Part shown: piece after piece, positions 54,431-63,059 of the stretch
Position numbering within the stretch: position 1 is the first letter of the stretch
How the letters are laid out: every line of letters starts with the position of its first letter
Source of the DNA: Neolewinella lacunae
GTDB lineage: Bacteria > Bacteroidota > Bacteroidia > Chitinophagales > Saprospiraceae
Reading direction: 5' to 3'
NCBI RefSeq assembly: GCF_014349155.1
Contig: NZ_JACSIT010000152.1
Span: 231,009-295,008, forward strand
Length of the DNA stretch: 64,000 nt
Made by a program: the position numbers and the translations under genes
Notes under the pieces: generated by a model
Told to the model about the DNA's origin: nothing
Seen by the model: only the letters and a program-made list of their open reading frames with translations
Databases searched by the model: none

Positions 54431-54446
54431 GCGCGGCCGCAGGTGC
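54431..54446 (+). repeat. Dispersed 16-mer repeat GCGCGGCCGCAGGTGC
   Basis: Exact copy between divergent recG and rbfA, parallel to rbfA. Confidence 0.85.
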
Positions 54447-54551
54447 CGGGGGAAGCTGCCGCGCCGCGCAAGGAGAGGCCGCCGGGGGATTCCCTCGCCC
54501 CGATGCAACCTGCGGTAGCGCCCGCACGTTACTTCCACTAAATCCCCCCAG

Positions 54552-54932
54552 ATGGAGTCCAAACGTCAACGCCAGGTTGCCGAGTTGATCAAGCGTAATT
54601 TCAGCATTGTTGTACAGCAGGAAGGTTCCTACGTCTACGGTCCGGAGCCCCTGGTGACCGTCACCGAAGTACACCCCACCCCCGATCTGAGCCAGGCCAA
54701 GATCTACCTCAGCGTTTGGAATACGGACAATAAGCAGGCCGTTCTACTGCAAATGGAAGAGGAACACCAGCGCCTGAAAAACAGCCTGGCCCACCGCCTG
54801 AAGCGCCACCTGCGGCGGATGCCCGCCATCGCGTTCTACATAGATGAGACGCTGGACGAGATGCACCGCGTGGATAATCTCTTTGACCAGCTCTACGAAA
54901 CCGACCAGATGCCCGGATCGGAAGAAGAATAA
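54552..54932 (+). CDS. rbfA: 30S ribosome-binding factor RbfA
   Basis: The 126-residue protein begins MESKRQRQVAELIKRNFSIV and has VTVTEVHPTPDLSQAKIYLS and FYIDETLDEMHRVDNLFDQL, the KH-fold and C-terminal signature of RbfA. It binds the 30S subunit and helps mature 16S rRNA. The rhomboid gene follows 13 bases later in the same operon. Confidence 0.94.
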   Translation: MESKRQRQVAELIKRNFSIVVQQEGSYVYGPEPLVTVTEVHPTPDLSQAKIYLSVWNTDNKQAVLLQMEEEHQRLKNSLAHRLKRHLRRMPAIAFYIDETLDEMHRVDNLFDQLYETDQMPGSEEE

Positions 54933-54945
54933 AAAGCCAAAGACC

Positions 54946-55674
54946 ATGCTCAGCAAACGCAATCTCCGGAACGTCATTCGTTGGCCCTTGCTGTTGCTGG
55001 CCATCATCTGGATTGTTTCCGTGCTCGACTTCTACCTGCTGGGCGGGGCACTGAGCTATTACTACGGTCTGCACACGCGGCAGCTGGCGGGCTTACCCGG
55101 CATCATCGCTTCGCCCTTGCTGCACAGCGGCTGGCCCCACCTGCTCAGCAACTCCTTTCCCTTCCTGACCCTGAGCGGACTGCTCGTATTTTTCTACCCC
55201 CGGCTGTGGCCGCGCGTGATGACAACGCTCTGGCTCGGCACGGGTGTGCTTGTTTGGGCTTTGGGCCGTTCCGTGACCCACATCGGGGCCAGCGGGGTGG
55301 TCTACGCGCTGGCGGCATTCCTGGCCTTTAGCGGCATCTTCCGGCGGGATTTCCGGGCGGTAGTGGTTTCCCTGGTGGTGCTCTTTTACTACGGCGGCAT
55401 GGTGGTGGGCATCCTGCCCGGGCAGGAGGGCATCAGTTGGGAAAGTCACCTGCTGGGCCTCATCATGGGCGCCTTGGCGGGCTGGCTGTTCCGGGGTGAA
55501 ATGGAAGACCACGAACTGGAAACCAAAAGGAAAGAGGCCGAGCGCCGCCGCGCCAGCCCCAAAGAACATTTTCTCGACGCCGACGCCTTCACCAAAACGA
55601 AGCAGGAGCGCGAACAGGAAGCCTTCTGGAAAAAACTCGAAAAACTGCGCGAAGAAGACCGCCTCAGTCGTTAG
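54946..55674 (+). CDS. Rhomboid-family intramembrane protease
   Basis: The 242-residue protein has about six helices, HSGWPHLLSNSFPFLTL with the HxxxN motif, HIGASGVVYALAAF with the catalytic Ser, and ISWESHLLGLIMGA with the His. A charged C-terminal tail of about 50 residues (KRKEAERRRASPKE) follows. It differs from the rhomboid at 20085 in sequence and tail. Start chosen at MLSKRN, 13 bases after rbfA. Confidence 0.9.
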   Translation: MLSKRNLRNVIRWPLLLLAIIWIVSVLDFYLLGGALSYYYGLHTRQLAGLPGIIASPLLHSGWPHLLSNSFPFLTLSGLLVFFYPRLWPRVMTTLWLGTGVLVWALGRSVTHIGASGVVYALAAFLAFSGIFRRDFRAVVVSLVVLFYYGGMVVGILPGQEGISWESHLLGLIMGALAGWLFRGEMEDHELETKRKEAERRRASPKEHFLDADAFTKTKQEREQEAFWKKLEKLREEDRLSR

Positions 55675-55719
55675 AACTCGGCATTTTGGCCATTGACTCA
55701 CGCTTTACCTCAGTTTGCT

Positions 55720-56223
55720 ATGTACCTGTTGTCCCTCCTTACCGCCCTGTTGTTGTCCGGCCCGGCGCCCTTGCACGACTACCACGTCTCGAAAACGAAC
55801 GTCCGCTACGTTGCCGAAAAAAGCCAGGTCCAGGTAGAAATGCACGTATTCGTAGAAGACCTCGAACTGGATATGCAGGCGGCGGGCACCCCGGTGTTGC
55901 AACTGGGCACCAGAAAGCAACTGGCCGACGCCGACCGCTACCTGCTGGCCTACCTGGAAAAGCATTTCCGCATCCGCTGGAACGGCGAAGACCTCAACCT
56001 CCAACTCGTGGGCTTCGAACTGGACGACGACCTCCACGGCTTCTGGATATACCTGGTCTCGCCTACTGACGCCGAGCCAGTGGAAGTAGAAATTGCCAAC
56101 AGCTTGCTCACGGGCACTTTTGCCGACCAGAAAAACATCGTCAAGCTCTTCCGGGGCGACGAACGCACGGCCACGCTCCTGATGAGTAAAGACCGGCCGA
56201 CGGCTTACTGGGCTGGAGAGTAA
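55720..56223 (+). CDS. DUF6702-like secreted protein
   Basis: The 167-residue protein has a short signal peptide (YLLSLLTALLLSGPAPLHDYH) and strand-rich body (RYVAEKSQVQVEMHVFVED, GFWIYLVSP). HDYHVSKTNVRY resembles the start of the Bacteroidota DUF6702 family (HPFYVS-type) as I remember it. Start chosen at ATG 55720-55722 since the TTG nine codons earlier would put extra residues before the signal. Confidence 0.7.
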   Translation: MYLLSLLTALLLSGPAPLHDYHVSKTNVRYVAEKSQVQVEMHVFVEDLELDMQAAGTPVLQLGTRKQLADADRYLLAYLEKHFRIRWNGEDLNLQLVGFELDDDLHGFWIYLVSPTDAEPVEVEIANSLLTGTFADQKNIVKLFRGDERTATLLMSKDRPTAYWAGE

Positions 56224-56536
56224 GGGAGTAAAGGGGAAAGGGAGTAAAGGAGCTACCGCACGCGATAGTGACTCGTCTTGGATTAGGCTGGTCCGTTTAT
56301 GTGGTTGCGGTGGTGACTAGTTTTGCCTTGCAACACAAAGTGCTCCTGCCACTGGAATATCTTGGCCAAGACCCGGTGGGTCGCCCAGAGTAGCGAGGGG
56401 ATTTATCCCCTTGTTTTCGTTACAAGCGTAGTAAATAAAGCAACGGCCTACGCAAGTTGCACACCTCTCCCCTCCACGGCTCCTTGTCATAACTCCCCCT
56501 TTCGGGGGGTCGGGGGGGAGCACCTGCGGCCGCGCC
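56224..56536. other. Intergenic region before rlmN end, partial composite repeat
   Basis: No gene is seen. The right end (56491-56537) is the partial composite repeat listed separately. The rest shows no clear signal. Confidence 0.5.
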
Positions 56537-56537
56537 C
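56491..56537 (-). repeat. Partial composite element (copy 4)
   Basis: The 16-mer at 56520-56535 is joined to the C-rich run and the CCCCCCGAAAGGGGG hairpin but lacks the TTGGCCCCCCAA half. It begins exactly at the rlmN stop codon (TAGGGCGCGG), as at 18662. Confidence 0.8.
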
Positions 56538-57592
56538 TAATCCTTGTTCGCCAACTGCCCGCAGGCGGCGTCGATGTCTTTGCCCCGGCTGCGACGGACG
56601 GTCACCATGATGCCGCGGTCGCGCAAATAAGTGGCGAAATCATCGATGCGGTGCTCGGTGGCCTTGCGGAAAGGCGCGTTATCGATGGGGTTGTACTCGA
56701 TGATGTTGACCATTGAGGGCACGCGGCGGCAGATCTGGTAGAGCTTTTCGGCGTCTTCGAGGGAGTCGTTAAAATCCTGAAAAGCGATGTACTCGTAGCC
56801 AATCCGTTTCTTGGTTTTGGCGTAGAAATAGTCGAGCGAATCGACGAGCGCCTCCAGGTTGTTGCTCTCGTTGATGGGCATGATCTCGTTGCGTTTGGCA
56901 TCGTCGGCGGCGTGGAGCGAGACGGCCAGGTTGACTTTCGTGTCTTCATCGGCCAGCTTGCGGATCATCTTGGCGATGCCGGCCGTGGAGACGGTCAGGC
57001 GGCGCGGGGCCATATCCAGGCCGGTGTGCGAGGTGATGCGGTCGATGCTGTCCACCACCTCCCGAAAGGCCAAAAGGGGTTCGCCCATGCCCATGTAGAC
57101 GATGTTGGTCAGGGGCTTGCCGAAGGCCTCCAGGCATTGTTCGTTGACGAGGAAAACCTGGTCGTAAATCTCCGCTGCCGTTAAATTGCGCAGGCGCTTC
57201 ATCCGCCCCGTAGCGCAGAAGGTGCAGGTCAGGCTACACCCCACCTGGCTGGAGACGCAGGCCGTGAAGCGGTCGTCGGCCACCACGGGGATGAGCACCG
57301 ACTCAATCAGGTGGCCATCGTGCAAGCGGAAGCGGCTTTTGATGGTGCCGTCGCTGCTGCGCTGGACTTTATCCTCCGTAATCACCAGCAAGCTGAACTG
57401 GGCGGCGAGTTGCTGCCGCAACGACACCGAAAGGTTCGTCATCTGCTCAAAACTGCGCGCACCTTTCTTCCACAGCCATTCGTAGACCTGCCGGGCGCGG
57501 AAGGGTTTTTCCCCGAGCAGCACGAGGGCTGAGGTGAGTTCCTCCAGCGAAAGAGCGCGGATATCGGGAAGATCAGTGGAGATGGTAGACAT
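56537..57592 (-). CDS. rlmN: Dual-specificity 23S rRNA/tRNA adenine-C2 methyltransferase RlmN
   Basis: The 351-residue radical-SAM enzyme has the iron-sulfur motif CSLTCTFCATG (CxxxCxxC), YMGMGEPLLAF (SAM-binding), and the C-terminal DIDAACGQLA with the methylated Cys. It methylates A2503 of 23S rRNA and A37 of some tRNAs. The start was placed at MSTISTD (57590-57592). A TACCTTTG box is upstream at 57672. Confidence 0.96.
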   Translation of the reverse strand: MSTISTDLPDIRALSLEELTSALVLLGEKPFRARQVYEWLWKKGARSFEQMTNLSVSLRQQLAAQFSLLVITEDKVQRSSDGTIKSRFRLHDGHLIESVLIPVVADDRFTACVSSQVGCSLTCTFCATGRMKRLRNLTAAEIYDQVFLVNEQCLEAFGKPLTNIVYMGMGEPLLAFREVVDSIDRITSHTGLDMAPRRLTVSTAGIAKMIRKLADEDTKVNLAVSLHAADDAKRNEIMPINESNNLEALVDSLDYFYAKTKKRIGYEYIAFQDFNDSLEDAEKLYQICRRVPSMVNIIEYNPIDNAPFRKATEHRIDDFATYLRDRGIMVTVRRSRGKDIDAACGQLANKD

Positions 57593-57671
57593 ATGAATAG
57601 GTAAAGACTGCTGGGGTGCCCCAGTGGGAAAGAGAAACACCCGCTAGGGCCCCCCGGTTTCGGCCAAGGGG

Positions 57672-57679
57672 CAAAGGTA
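57672..57679 (-). promoter_or_regulatory. -7 box TACCTTTG for rlmN
   Basis: On the minus strand TACCTTTG lies 80 bases before the rlmN start. Confidence 0.4.
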
Positions 57680-57845
57680 AGGGCTGTGGGCTACCCAAAA
57701 GCATTTGGGCGGCGGCGGTTTTCGCTGCCTACTTTGCGGTATGTCCCCCAGCTTGCCCGAGCGGCGAGCACCATGCAACTTCATTTCCCAGCGTTCGTTA
57801 TCTTCACGCTTAAGAAAACAACTGGCCTTGCGCGACAGCAATTTC

Positions 57846-58718
57846 ATGGACCCGAACTACCTGGCCCTCTACGAGGAAGCCCTCCGCTACGACAAAGTAG
57901 GGGATGTTTATACGTCGGTGAAGCTGCTCAAGAAGGTCACCCGCATCATCCCCGAGTGGCCGGAAGGCTTCGCGGCCCTGGGCCGTATTTACCACCGGCG
58001 GCGGGAGTGGAAGCCCGCCTTTCACTATTGGAAAAAGACCGTTGCGCTGGACGCCGACGACCGCGAAGCCTGGTGGCACCTCGGCCTGGCTGCCGTTGCC
58101 CTGGGCCGCATGCGGGTGGGCAGTACCGTTTGGACCAAGTTCGGCTTCGAGCGCGTAGCCCTCGATCATCCGCTGAGCCTGGAGCTGGCGGGCGATAAAG
58201 GCTACGAAATTCTGTGGATGCAGCCCCTCGACGCCGCCCGCGCCCGCCTGCTCAGCATCCCCCACCCCGATAGTGGTTTGCTGTACCGCGATCTGGTGCT
58301 CTACGACCGGCGGCAGCAGTGCGGCAACAACATCGTCAACCAGCGCCGCACCGCCGTGTATCCTTACCTCGACCGGCTGAAGCGCTCCCCTTTCCAAACC
58401 TTCAGTTGCCTGGTGCACACCAGCGATGAAGCCATCATCAACCGCCTCGAACTCCTGTGTTTTGAGGCCGGCCTCGGCTTCGAAGTGTGGAGCAACGCCG
58501 CCCGCACCACCCACCTGAACCGCAGCCGCGCCACGAAGTCGGAGAAAGACAGCTTCCCGGAATACTACAATGACCTGGTGCCGAAGCCCGATACGGGCAC
58601 CGCCCTGGTGGCCCTGGCGGCCATCCACCCTGCGGAGGTGGAACGCGTGCTCAACGCCTGGCAAATCATCACGCTGGCGAATTTTTCTGATTTGCGCAGC
58701 TACCGGGGGAAGGCTTAA
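57846..58718 (+). CDS. TPR-containing protein of unknown function
   Basis: The 290-residue protein begins with two TPR-like units (LYEEALRYDKVGDVYTSVKL and GFAALGRIYHRRREWKPAFH, then WWHLGLAAVALGR) and continues with a region of no known motif (CLVHTSDEAIINRLELLCFE). It has no signal peptide from MDPNYL (57846), and the in-frame extension upstream looks non-coding. The TPR part suggests protein contacts. Structured element copy 2 follows its stop. Confidence 0.75.
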   Translation: MDPNYLALYEEALRYDKVGDVYTSVKLLKKVTRIIPEWPEGFAALGRIYHRRREWKPAFHYWKKTVALDADDREAWWHLGLAAVALGRMRVGSTVWTKFGFERVALDHPLSLELAGDKGYEILWMQPLDAARARLLSIPHPDSGLLYRDLVLYDRRQQCGNNIVNQRRTAVYPYLDRLKRSPFQTFSCLVHTSDEAIINRLELLCFEAGLGFEVWSNAARTTHLNRSRATKSEKDSFPEYYNDLVPKPDTGTALVALAAIHPAEVERVLNAWQIITLANFSDLRSYRGKA

Positions 58719-58721
58719 CCT

Positions 58722-58905
58722 AACGTCAGGTTGGGGGTATGCAACGCAGATACTCGCTGATTTTCAGATGTTTAGATCGCCATGGTTTTTTAGTCCGGTA
58801 GTTGACAATACCCCACTACCGAACTACAAAACTACCGAACTGCCTTCTAAAGGCCGTTGAAGACCAGTTAGTCGTGGTTATATAAGGGCTCAACCTCACG
58901 CTAAC
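58722..58905. repeat. Structured 184-bp element, copy 2
   Basis: AACGTCAGGTTGGG at 58722-58735 is inverted near 58889-58902, with the central hairpin at 58798-58819, two degenerate ACTACCGA-type units, and CTTCTAAAGGCCGTTGAA. Its right end overlaps the stop of the gene at 58901. Copy 1 is at 50605. Confidence 0.8.
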
Positions 58906-59278
58906 CTAATAAACCCTCCTCTTCCTCCAGTTCATTGAAGTAGCGGACGATCTTTTCTTTCAACAGGCTTTCCTGCCCCGGCAAGTCTTGGGGCGGAATT
59001 TTGCTTTCCAGGCGGTAGTGGGGCCAGCCCTCGTCGTCGCGGCCCACGAAGGTGTAGTGGCCGTCGTAGCTCATCAGGCGGCACACCGCGATGTGCATCA
59101 GGTCCTGCTTTTCTTCCTTGCTGAAGTCTTGCTTCCAGCGGCCCAGTTCCTGGACCCCGATGAGGAAGAGCAGCGCGTTGAGGTCGGGCAGTACCGGCCG
59201 GTCAAACTTCTGCTGGATCAGGTGACGGACCCGCTGGTAAGCGAAATTTTCTTCCCATTCTTCCACTGGCGTAGGCAT
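58901..59278 (-). CDS. Conserved protein of unknown function
   Basis: The 125-residue acidic soluble protein has helices such as NFAYQRVRHLIQQKFDRP and LNALLFLIGVQELGRWKQDF, and no signal peptide or known motif. Its stop codon lies within the end of structured element copy 2. A TACCTTTG box is only 8 bases upstream of its start, so the message may have almost no leader. Confidence 0.75.
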   Translation of the reverse strand: MPTPVEEWEENFAYQRVRHLIQQKFDRPVLPDLNALLFLIGVQELGRWKQDFSKEEKQDLMHIAVCRLMSYDGHYTFVGRDDEGWPHYRLESKIPPQDLPGQESLLKEKIVRYFNELEEEEGLLG

Positions 59279-59285
59279 TTGCCGG

Positions 59286-59293
59286 CAAAGGTA
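59286..59293 (-). promoter_or_regulatory. -7 box TACCTTTG close to a start codon
   Basis: TACCTTTG on the minus strand, 7 bases before the ATG at 59276-59278. Confidence 0.4.
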
Positions 59294-59382
59294 AGGCTAT
59301 CGGGTGGGGTATTGATAGTGGAGGGGGCGCGGTCCCGAGATCCGCTTCGCTCGTCAGGATCACGCAAGCTGTGGGGCATCTT

Positions 59383-59398
59383 GCGCGGACGCAGGTGC
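59383..59398 (+). repeat. Dispersed 16-mer repeat, variant upstream of rnpB
   Basis: GCGCGGACGCAGGTGC, one mismatch that removes the NotI core, 76 bases before the RNase P RNA, followed by GGGACAAGGAG as at 48788. Confidence 0.65.
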
Positions 59399-59474
59399 TC
59401 CCCCTGGGACAAGGAGCAATGGAAGGCGTTGGCCAGCGGAGAACTTTTCTCCGGGGGGCATCGTTCTCCACCCG

Positions 59475-59894
59475 CAAGTTCGTCCACTCCACCGCTGGCG
59501 GCCCTCCTTTCGGGGAGTGTGACCGCAAGAGGAAAGTCCGGGCAACGCAGGGCACCACGCCGGCTAACGGCCGGGGTTCCGCAGCGATGCGGGATACGGA
59601 AAGTGCCACAGAAAGCTATACCGCCCCGCAGCAGTGTGGGGTAAGGGTGAAAACGTGCGGTAAGAGCGCACGCCCTCCGGTGGCAACACGGGAGGGGGGT
59701 AAACCCCGTGGGTTGAAATACCAAGCAGTGTTGCCCTTGCGCGGTTTTGCCGTAGCGGGGGCGGTCGGCCCGGCCGTACACCCAGCAACACGGGTAGGTA
59801 GATAGAGCCGGTGAGCAATTGCCGGCCTGGATAAATGGTGGAGCTCCGGCGGCAACGTCCGGATGACAGAACCCGGCTTATCGGAACGAACTTG
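59475..59894 (+). ncRNA. rnpB: RNase P RNA, bacterial type A
   Basis: About 420 bases with the conserved blocks in order: GAGGAAAGTCCG (59529-59540), ACAGAAA (59608-59614), GTGCGGTAAGAGCGCAC (59655-59671) and ACAGAACCCGGCTTA (59866-59880). The ends were set by the P1 stem CAAGTTCG (59475-59482) with CGAACTTG (59887-59894). It is the catalytic RNA that trims the 5' end of tRNA precursors. A 164-bp palindrome starts 2 bases later. Confidence 0.96.
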
Positions 59895-59896
59895 TT

Positions 59897-60060
59897 TATA
59901 GTTGAAACACCCTAGAAATGCGAAATTTTAGCGCCGCTATTTTTTCGCCTCACAACCCAAAAAACGTAGTTGACGCCATAGCGTCAGCGAGGCTTTTTGG
60001 GGCAGTGAGGTGGGAAAAGAGCAAGCTAAAAATCGTAGAACTAGGGTGGTTCAACTATTA
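59897..60060. repeat. 164-bp palindrome (MITE-like), immediately after rnpB
   Basis: TATAGTTGAAACACCCTAG at 59897-59915 is inverted at the other end, CTAGGGTGGTTCAACTATT ending 60059. The match continues inward, and the centre TGACGC-CATA-GCGTCA is perfect at 59971-59986. The midpoint of the ends coincides with that centre. It may be a small non-autonomous element or a long RNA hairpin. Confidence 0.75.
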
Positions 60061-60061
60061 T

Positions 60062-60108
60062 GGCGGCCCGCCTGCTTCTTTCTAGGGAGCGGTGCGGGCC
60101 GCCGCCTT
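60062..60108 (+). terminator. GC-rich hairpin with short U-run
   Basis: GGCGGCCCGC at 60062-60071 pairs with GCGGGCCGCC at 60094-60103, followed by GCCTTTT. It lies downstream of rnpB and after the minus-strand gene at 60175. Confidence 0.55.
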
Positions 60109-60174
60109 TTACCGCTGCGCTTTAGCCACAAAAGCAGGGCGGTGGCGGAAAAAATGAGGGCAAGCTAGGGGGTG

Positions 60175-60888
60175 CTATTCCACTACTTTAAACACAAAAC
60201 CAGCGTGTTGGTCGAAAGTCCGATCACGTACGGTTTCATCCCAAGCAGGTGTACAGTATTGCTCGTTAGACGCGCACAATAAATGCCAATTGTTGTTGGC
60301 ACCATCATTCAGATTGTGAAATAACTCGATAATGCCGTTGCCACATTCGTTTAGCAGTTGTAAGTTTCCTGCCCTTCTTTCACCTCCGATAAAATAATTG
60401 AGTCTGAAAAAATAAACACCCGTTCTTTTTAACACAAAACGGTACTGTAGTTCCCAGTCGCCCAGGTTGTTCTCCGTGAAATCGGCCGTAACGGCTACGG
60501 AATTTCCCACGGGTTCGAAACGGGCATTCCCGATGTCGGGGCCAACTAAATTTAGAAACTGATCCATCAGGACATCATCTTCTAGGGTGTCCACTCGCGT
60601 TGCAAAGGAAAGGTGAACAAGGGAGTGGTTAGCAATCGTTTCCAGTTCGTCGTGGTTGCGGTCAATAATAGTGCGTGGCAGATACAGTGAAAACGCAACG
60701 GTATCCCCCAAGTGGTAAAGCTCCTTGGCGGGCGTGATGGTGGCTTTTACTTCCAATAGATATTGATATCTGCTATTGTTTCCACCGCACTTTTTATCTT
60801 CACATGATAAAGATAATGTCATTCCCAGTAAGCACCAAGTGAAAATATAATTCCTTGAAAAAATAAAATTGTGAGTCGATTTTGCCAT
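60175..60888 (-). CDS. Lipoprotein of unknown function
   Basis: The 237-residue product has a lipoprotein signal (FTWCLLGMTLSLSC) and a strand-rich body (LHLGDTVAFSLYLPR-like, TGVYFFRLNYFIGGERR). Its start lies one base after the stop of the metalloprotease-like frame (TAATATG), so they are coupled or were once one operon. Codon use is AT-richer than most of the window. No family is recognised. Confidence 0.7.
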   Translation of the reverse strand: MAKSTHNFIFSRNYIFTWCLLGMTLSLSCEDKKCGGNNSRYQYLLEVKATITPAKELYHLGDTVAFSLYLPRTIIDRNHDELETIANHSLVHLSFATRVDTLEDDVLMDQFLNLVGPDIGNARFEPVGNSVAVTADFTENNLGDWELQYRFVLKRTGVYFFRLNYFIGGERRAGNLQLLNECGNGIIELFHNLNDGANNNWHLLCASNEQYCTPAWDETVRDRTFDQHAGFVFKVVE

Positions 60889-60889
60889 A

Positions 60890-62890
60890 TTAGTTGTTGT
60901 ACTCGGAAAATAAATCATTTACATCGGCAGTGGTCACGTTTACCGGGAGGGATGAAATGCATCTTTGCCGTAGAATATCAGGAGTGAAAACAGAGCTGTT
61001 CATTGTTTGTGCGAAAAATTGGTTTGTATATCCGCCCGTTACATTGTCTCGTAACGGAGTGCGAGGGACTGAAACAATGAACCCATTAGAGTCTAAAATA
61101 AAATCATCTTCGTCATATACATTTTCGGATAAATTAATGCCGTCAATTAAGTCATTAAAAATTCCGATAGGGATATGGTTTTCCTTTTCATTTCTAACAT
61201 CTTCGTGCTCCAGTTCCCAACTCAACACTACTGAAGTGTTTCCGACAGAAGGAGGATACTGCAACTTCACCATGGTAAGTGCCATATGTTGGGCCCAGCT
61301 TTCCGCAATTTGTATATGCCCTGCCAAGTTAACATTAGGGTTTCCATGTCCAAATGCACCTACCTCGGCAGCAATTATTGATCGATAAAAACTTGTTGAG
61401 CTTCCAGCAAAATGTGACGCATGTCCAATTTCATGGTAGGCTAATCGCTTCATTCGATCCGAGTTTCTAAAATCCCCACCGGTGTTCACGTCCCCAAGAA
61501 AGGTATTGAGCAACGGAGAAGACTGAGGCCAAGATAACGACTGGGTAGCGTCAACCAGTACTTGTCCAATGTTGTCATTTAGGGTAAATCCAATGGCATT
61601 TGGTGCCCAAAACCCTACTCCCTGATTAACGGCAGTAATGAAATCCTGGCTGCCCATTTGCCTAAGCATGGTAGCGAAACCACCAGTTCTTTTTAAGTTA
61701 ACCATCATATTGATATTATCTGGCGGCGGTATGAAGCCTTCCTGACTGGAAAAATCATGAAACTCATGCAGCGCATTATTTACTGTTGCTCCGGCCCAAG
61801 AGTAATGGACTTTAGTTCCTACTTCCTGCCCGTTCCACCTTCCAAATCGAGTGGAAATATTATGAAAATTTGGCCCGTTCAATCTTCCTAAGTACACACT
61901 GCCGGTAAATGCCTTTTGCCAAAAGCGCAAACCTCTAATCCCGGAAAAGCGAATTTTAACTCGGTCTGTAACGGTATCCTTAAACTTTACCCAAAACCAA
62001 GCCCTCCCCGAGAACTCTTTGTCTACCCGCCAGCATCCATTGTCATCGGTGTCCGTCCTGCGCCAGGTAAACCATCCATTTTTTGCAACTACCCGAACTC
62101 TCCGAACTGGAAAATCTTGGTTGAACTGGGTATCTTCTACCTTGATTGTACCACCAGGTTTGCGTTGATTAGCAAAAATCTGGCACCCGCATTCGTTCGT
62201 TATGAAGGGGCTGCCGCCACCACCGCCAGTTCCTCCTCCATCGTCTTCACATACAATAATCGTCCAATCATCTCTATTGAGAAGGCATATTTTCTTTCCG
62301 CTTTCAATAGATCCGTAAGTATCGGTGAATTCTTGACCGTTTCCTGTTATCTCAAAGGCTCGCTTTAAAATTTTGGGATCACTTTCCGAAAGATCAAGAT
62401 TGGCTAAGATCACGTAGGGCACACTAGGAATTGGGGCGTGTACGCTCAAAGTAGTGTAAAGGTCTGGGTAATCTGTCGAATCTTTTCCAGATTGATAGTA
62501 GTCACCTTTTTAGATTAGCTCACGAGTCCAAGGGAAATCTAGCAGAAAAAGGTCTGCTTCTTCGAGTTCTCTCAAGTCATCTACGTCTACGGGCTGAAAT
62601 TTTACGTAAAGATCGGTGGCAGCATGGGTGCCCCCCGAACCTTTGATCTGGATTTCTGCAAGATTCAAATTCTCAACCGTGAGTGGATTTTGTCTTTCTG
62701 GTCCTAGTACGTGAGGAATAAGCCCAATTGTGCTTTTTGGCCCACCGGTCAAATCGTTTATATCAAAGTAGACAGTATGGTGCTCAGTATTTGACGAGGC
62801 GGTATCCAAAACTACTGTATCCTTTTCGCAGGAATGTAATAGGAGACAAGAAAGGGCTACTAGAAGGCAAGAATGGAGGAGGGTTTTCAT
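60890..62890 (-). pseudogene. Metalloprotease-like lipoprotein gene split by an in-frame TAA
   Basis: The frame starts at MKTLLHSCLLVALSCLLLHSC (lipoprotein signal), reads 126 residues to DLFLLDFPWTRELI, meets TAA at 62510-62512, and continues in the same frame with GDYYQSGKDSTDYPDLYTTL for about 540 more codons to 60890. The second part has a Gly-rich linker and YHEIGHASHFAG, an HExxH zinc motif (61421-61435). The likely restart is TTG at 62447. Both parts keep codon-like content, so the stop may be recent, read through, or a sequencing error. The gene is AT-rich. Function was probably a surface peptidase. Confidence 0.7.
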
Positions 62891-63059
62891 GGCTATATTT
62901 TTTCATGTGTGTATCTGGCAATTCTCCAGATATTGTAATTTAGTAGCCTTAAGCTCAATACTGCAACTTTTTTTCCTAGGAAAGTCAAAATTTAACTAAA
63001 AAGGGTGCCTACAACACCTTAAATGGTCGATGTTTTGAAACAATGGTCTGTAGAGGTTT

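Noticed and set aside
4564..59398. Reading the 16-mer as a polar chromosome segregation signal
   Set aside because: Copies occur in both orientations within 64 kb without strand bias, unlike KOPS-type sequences.
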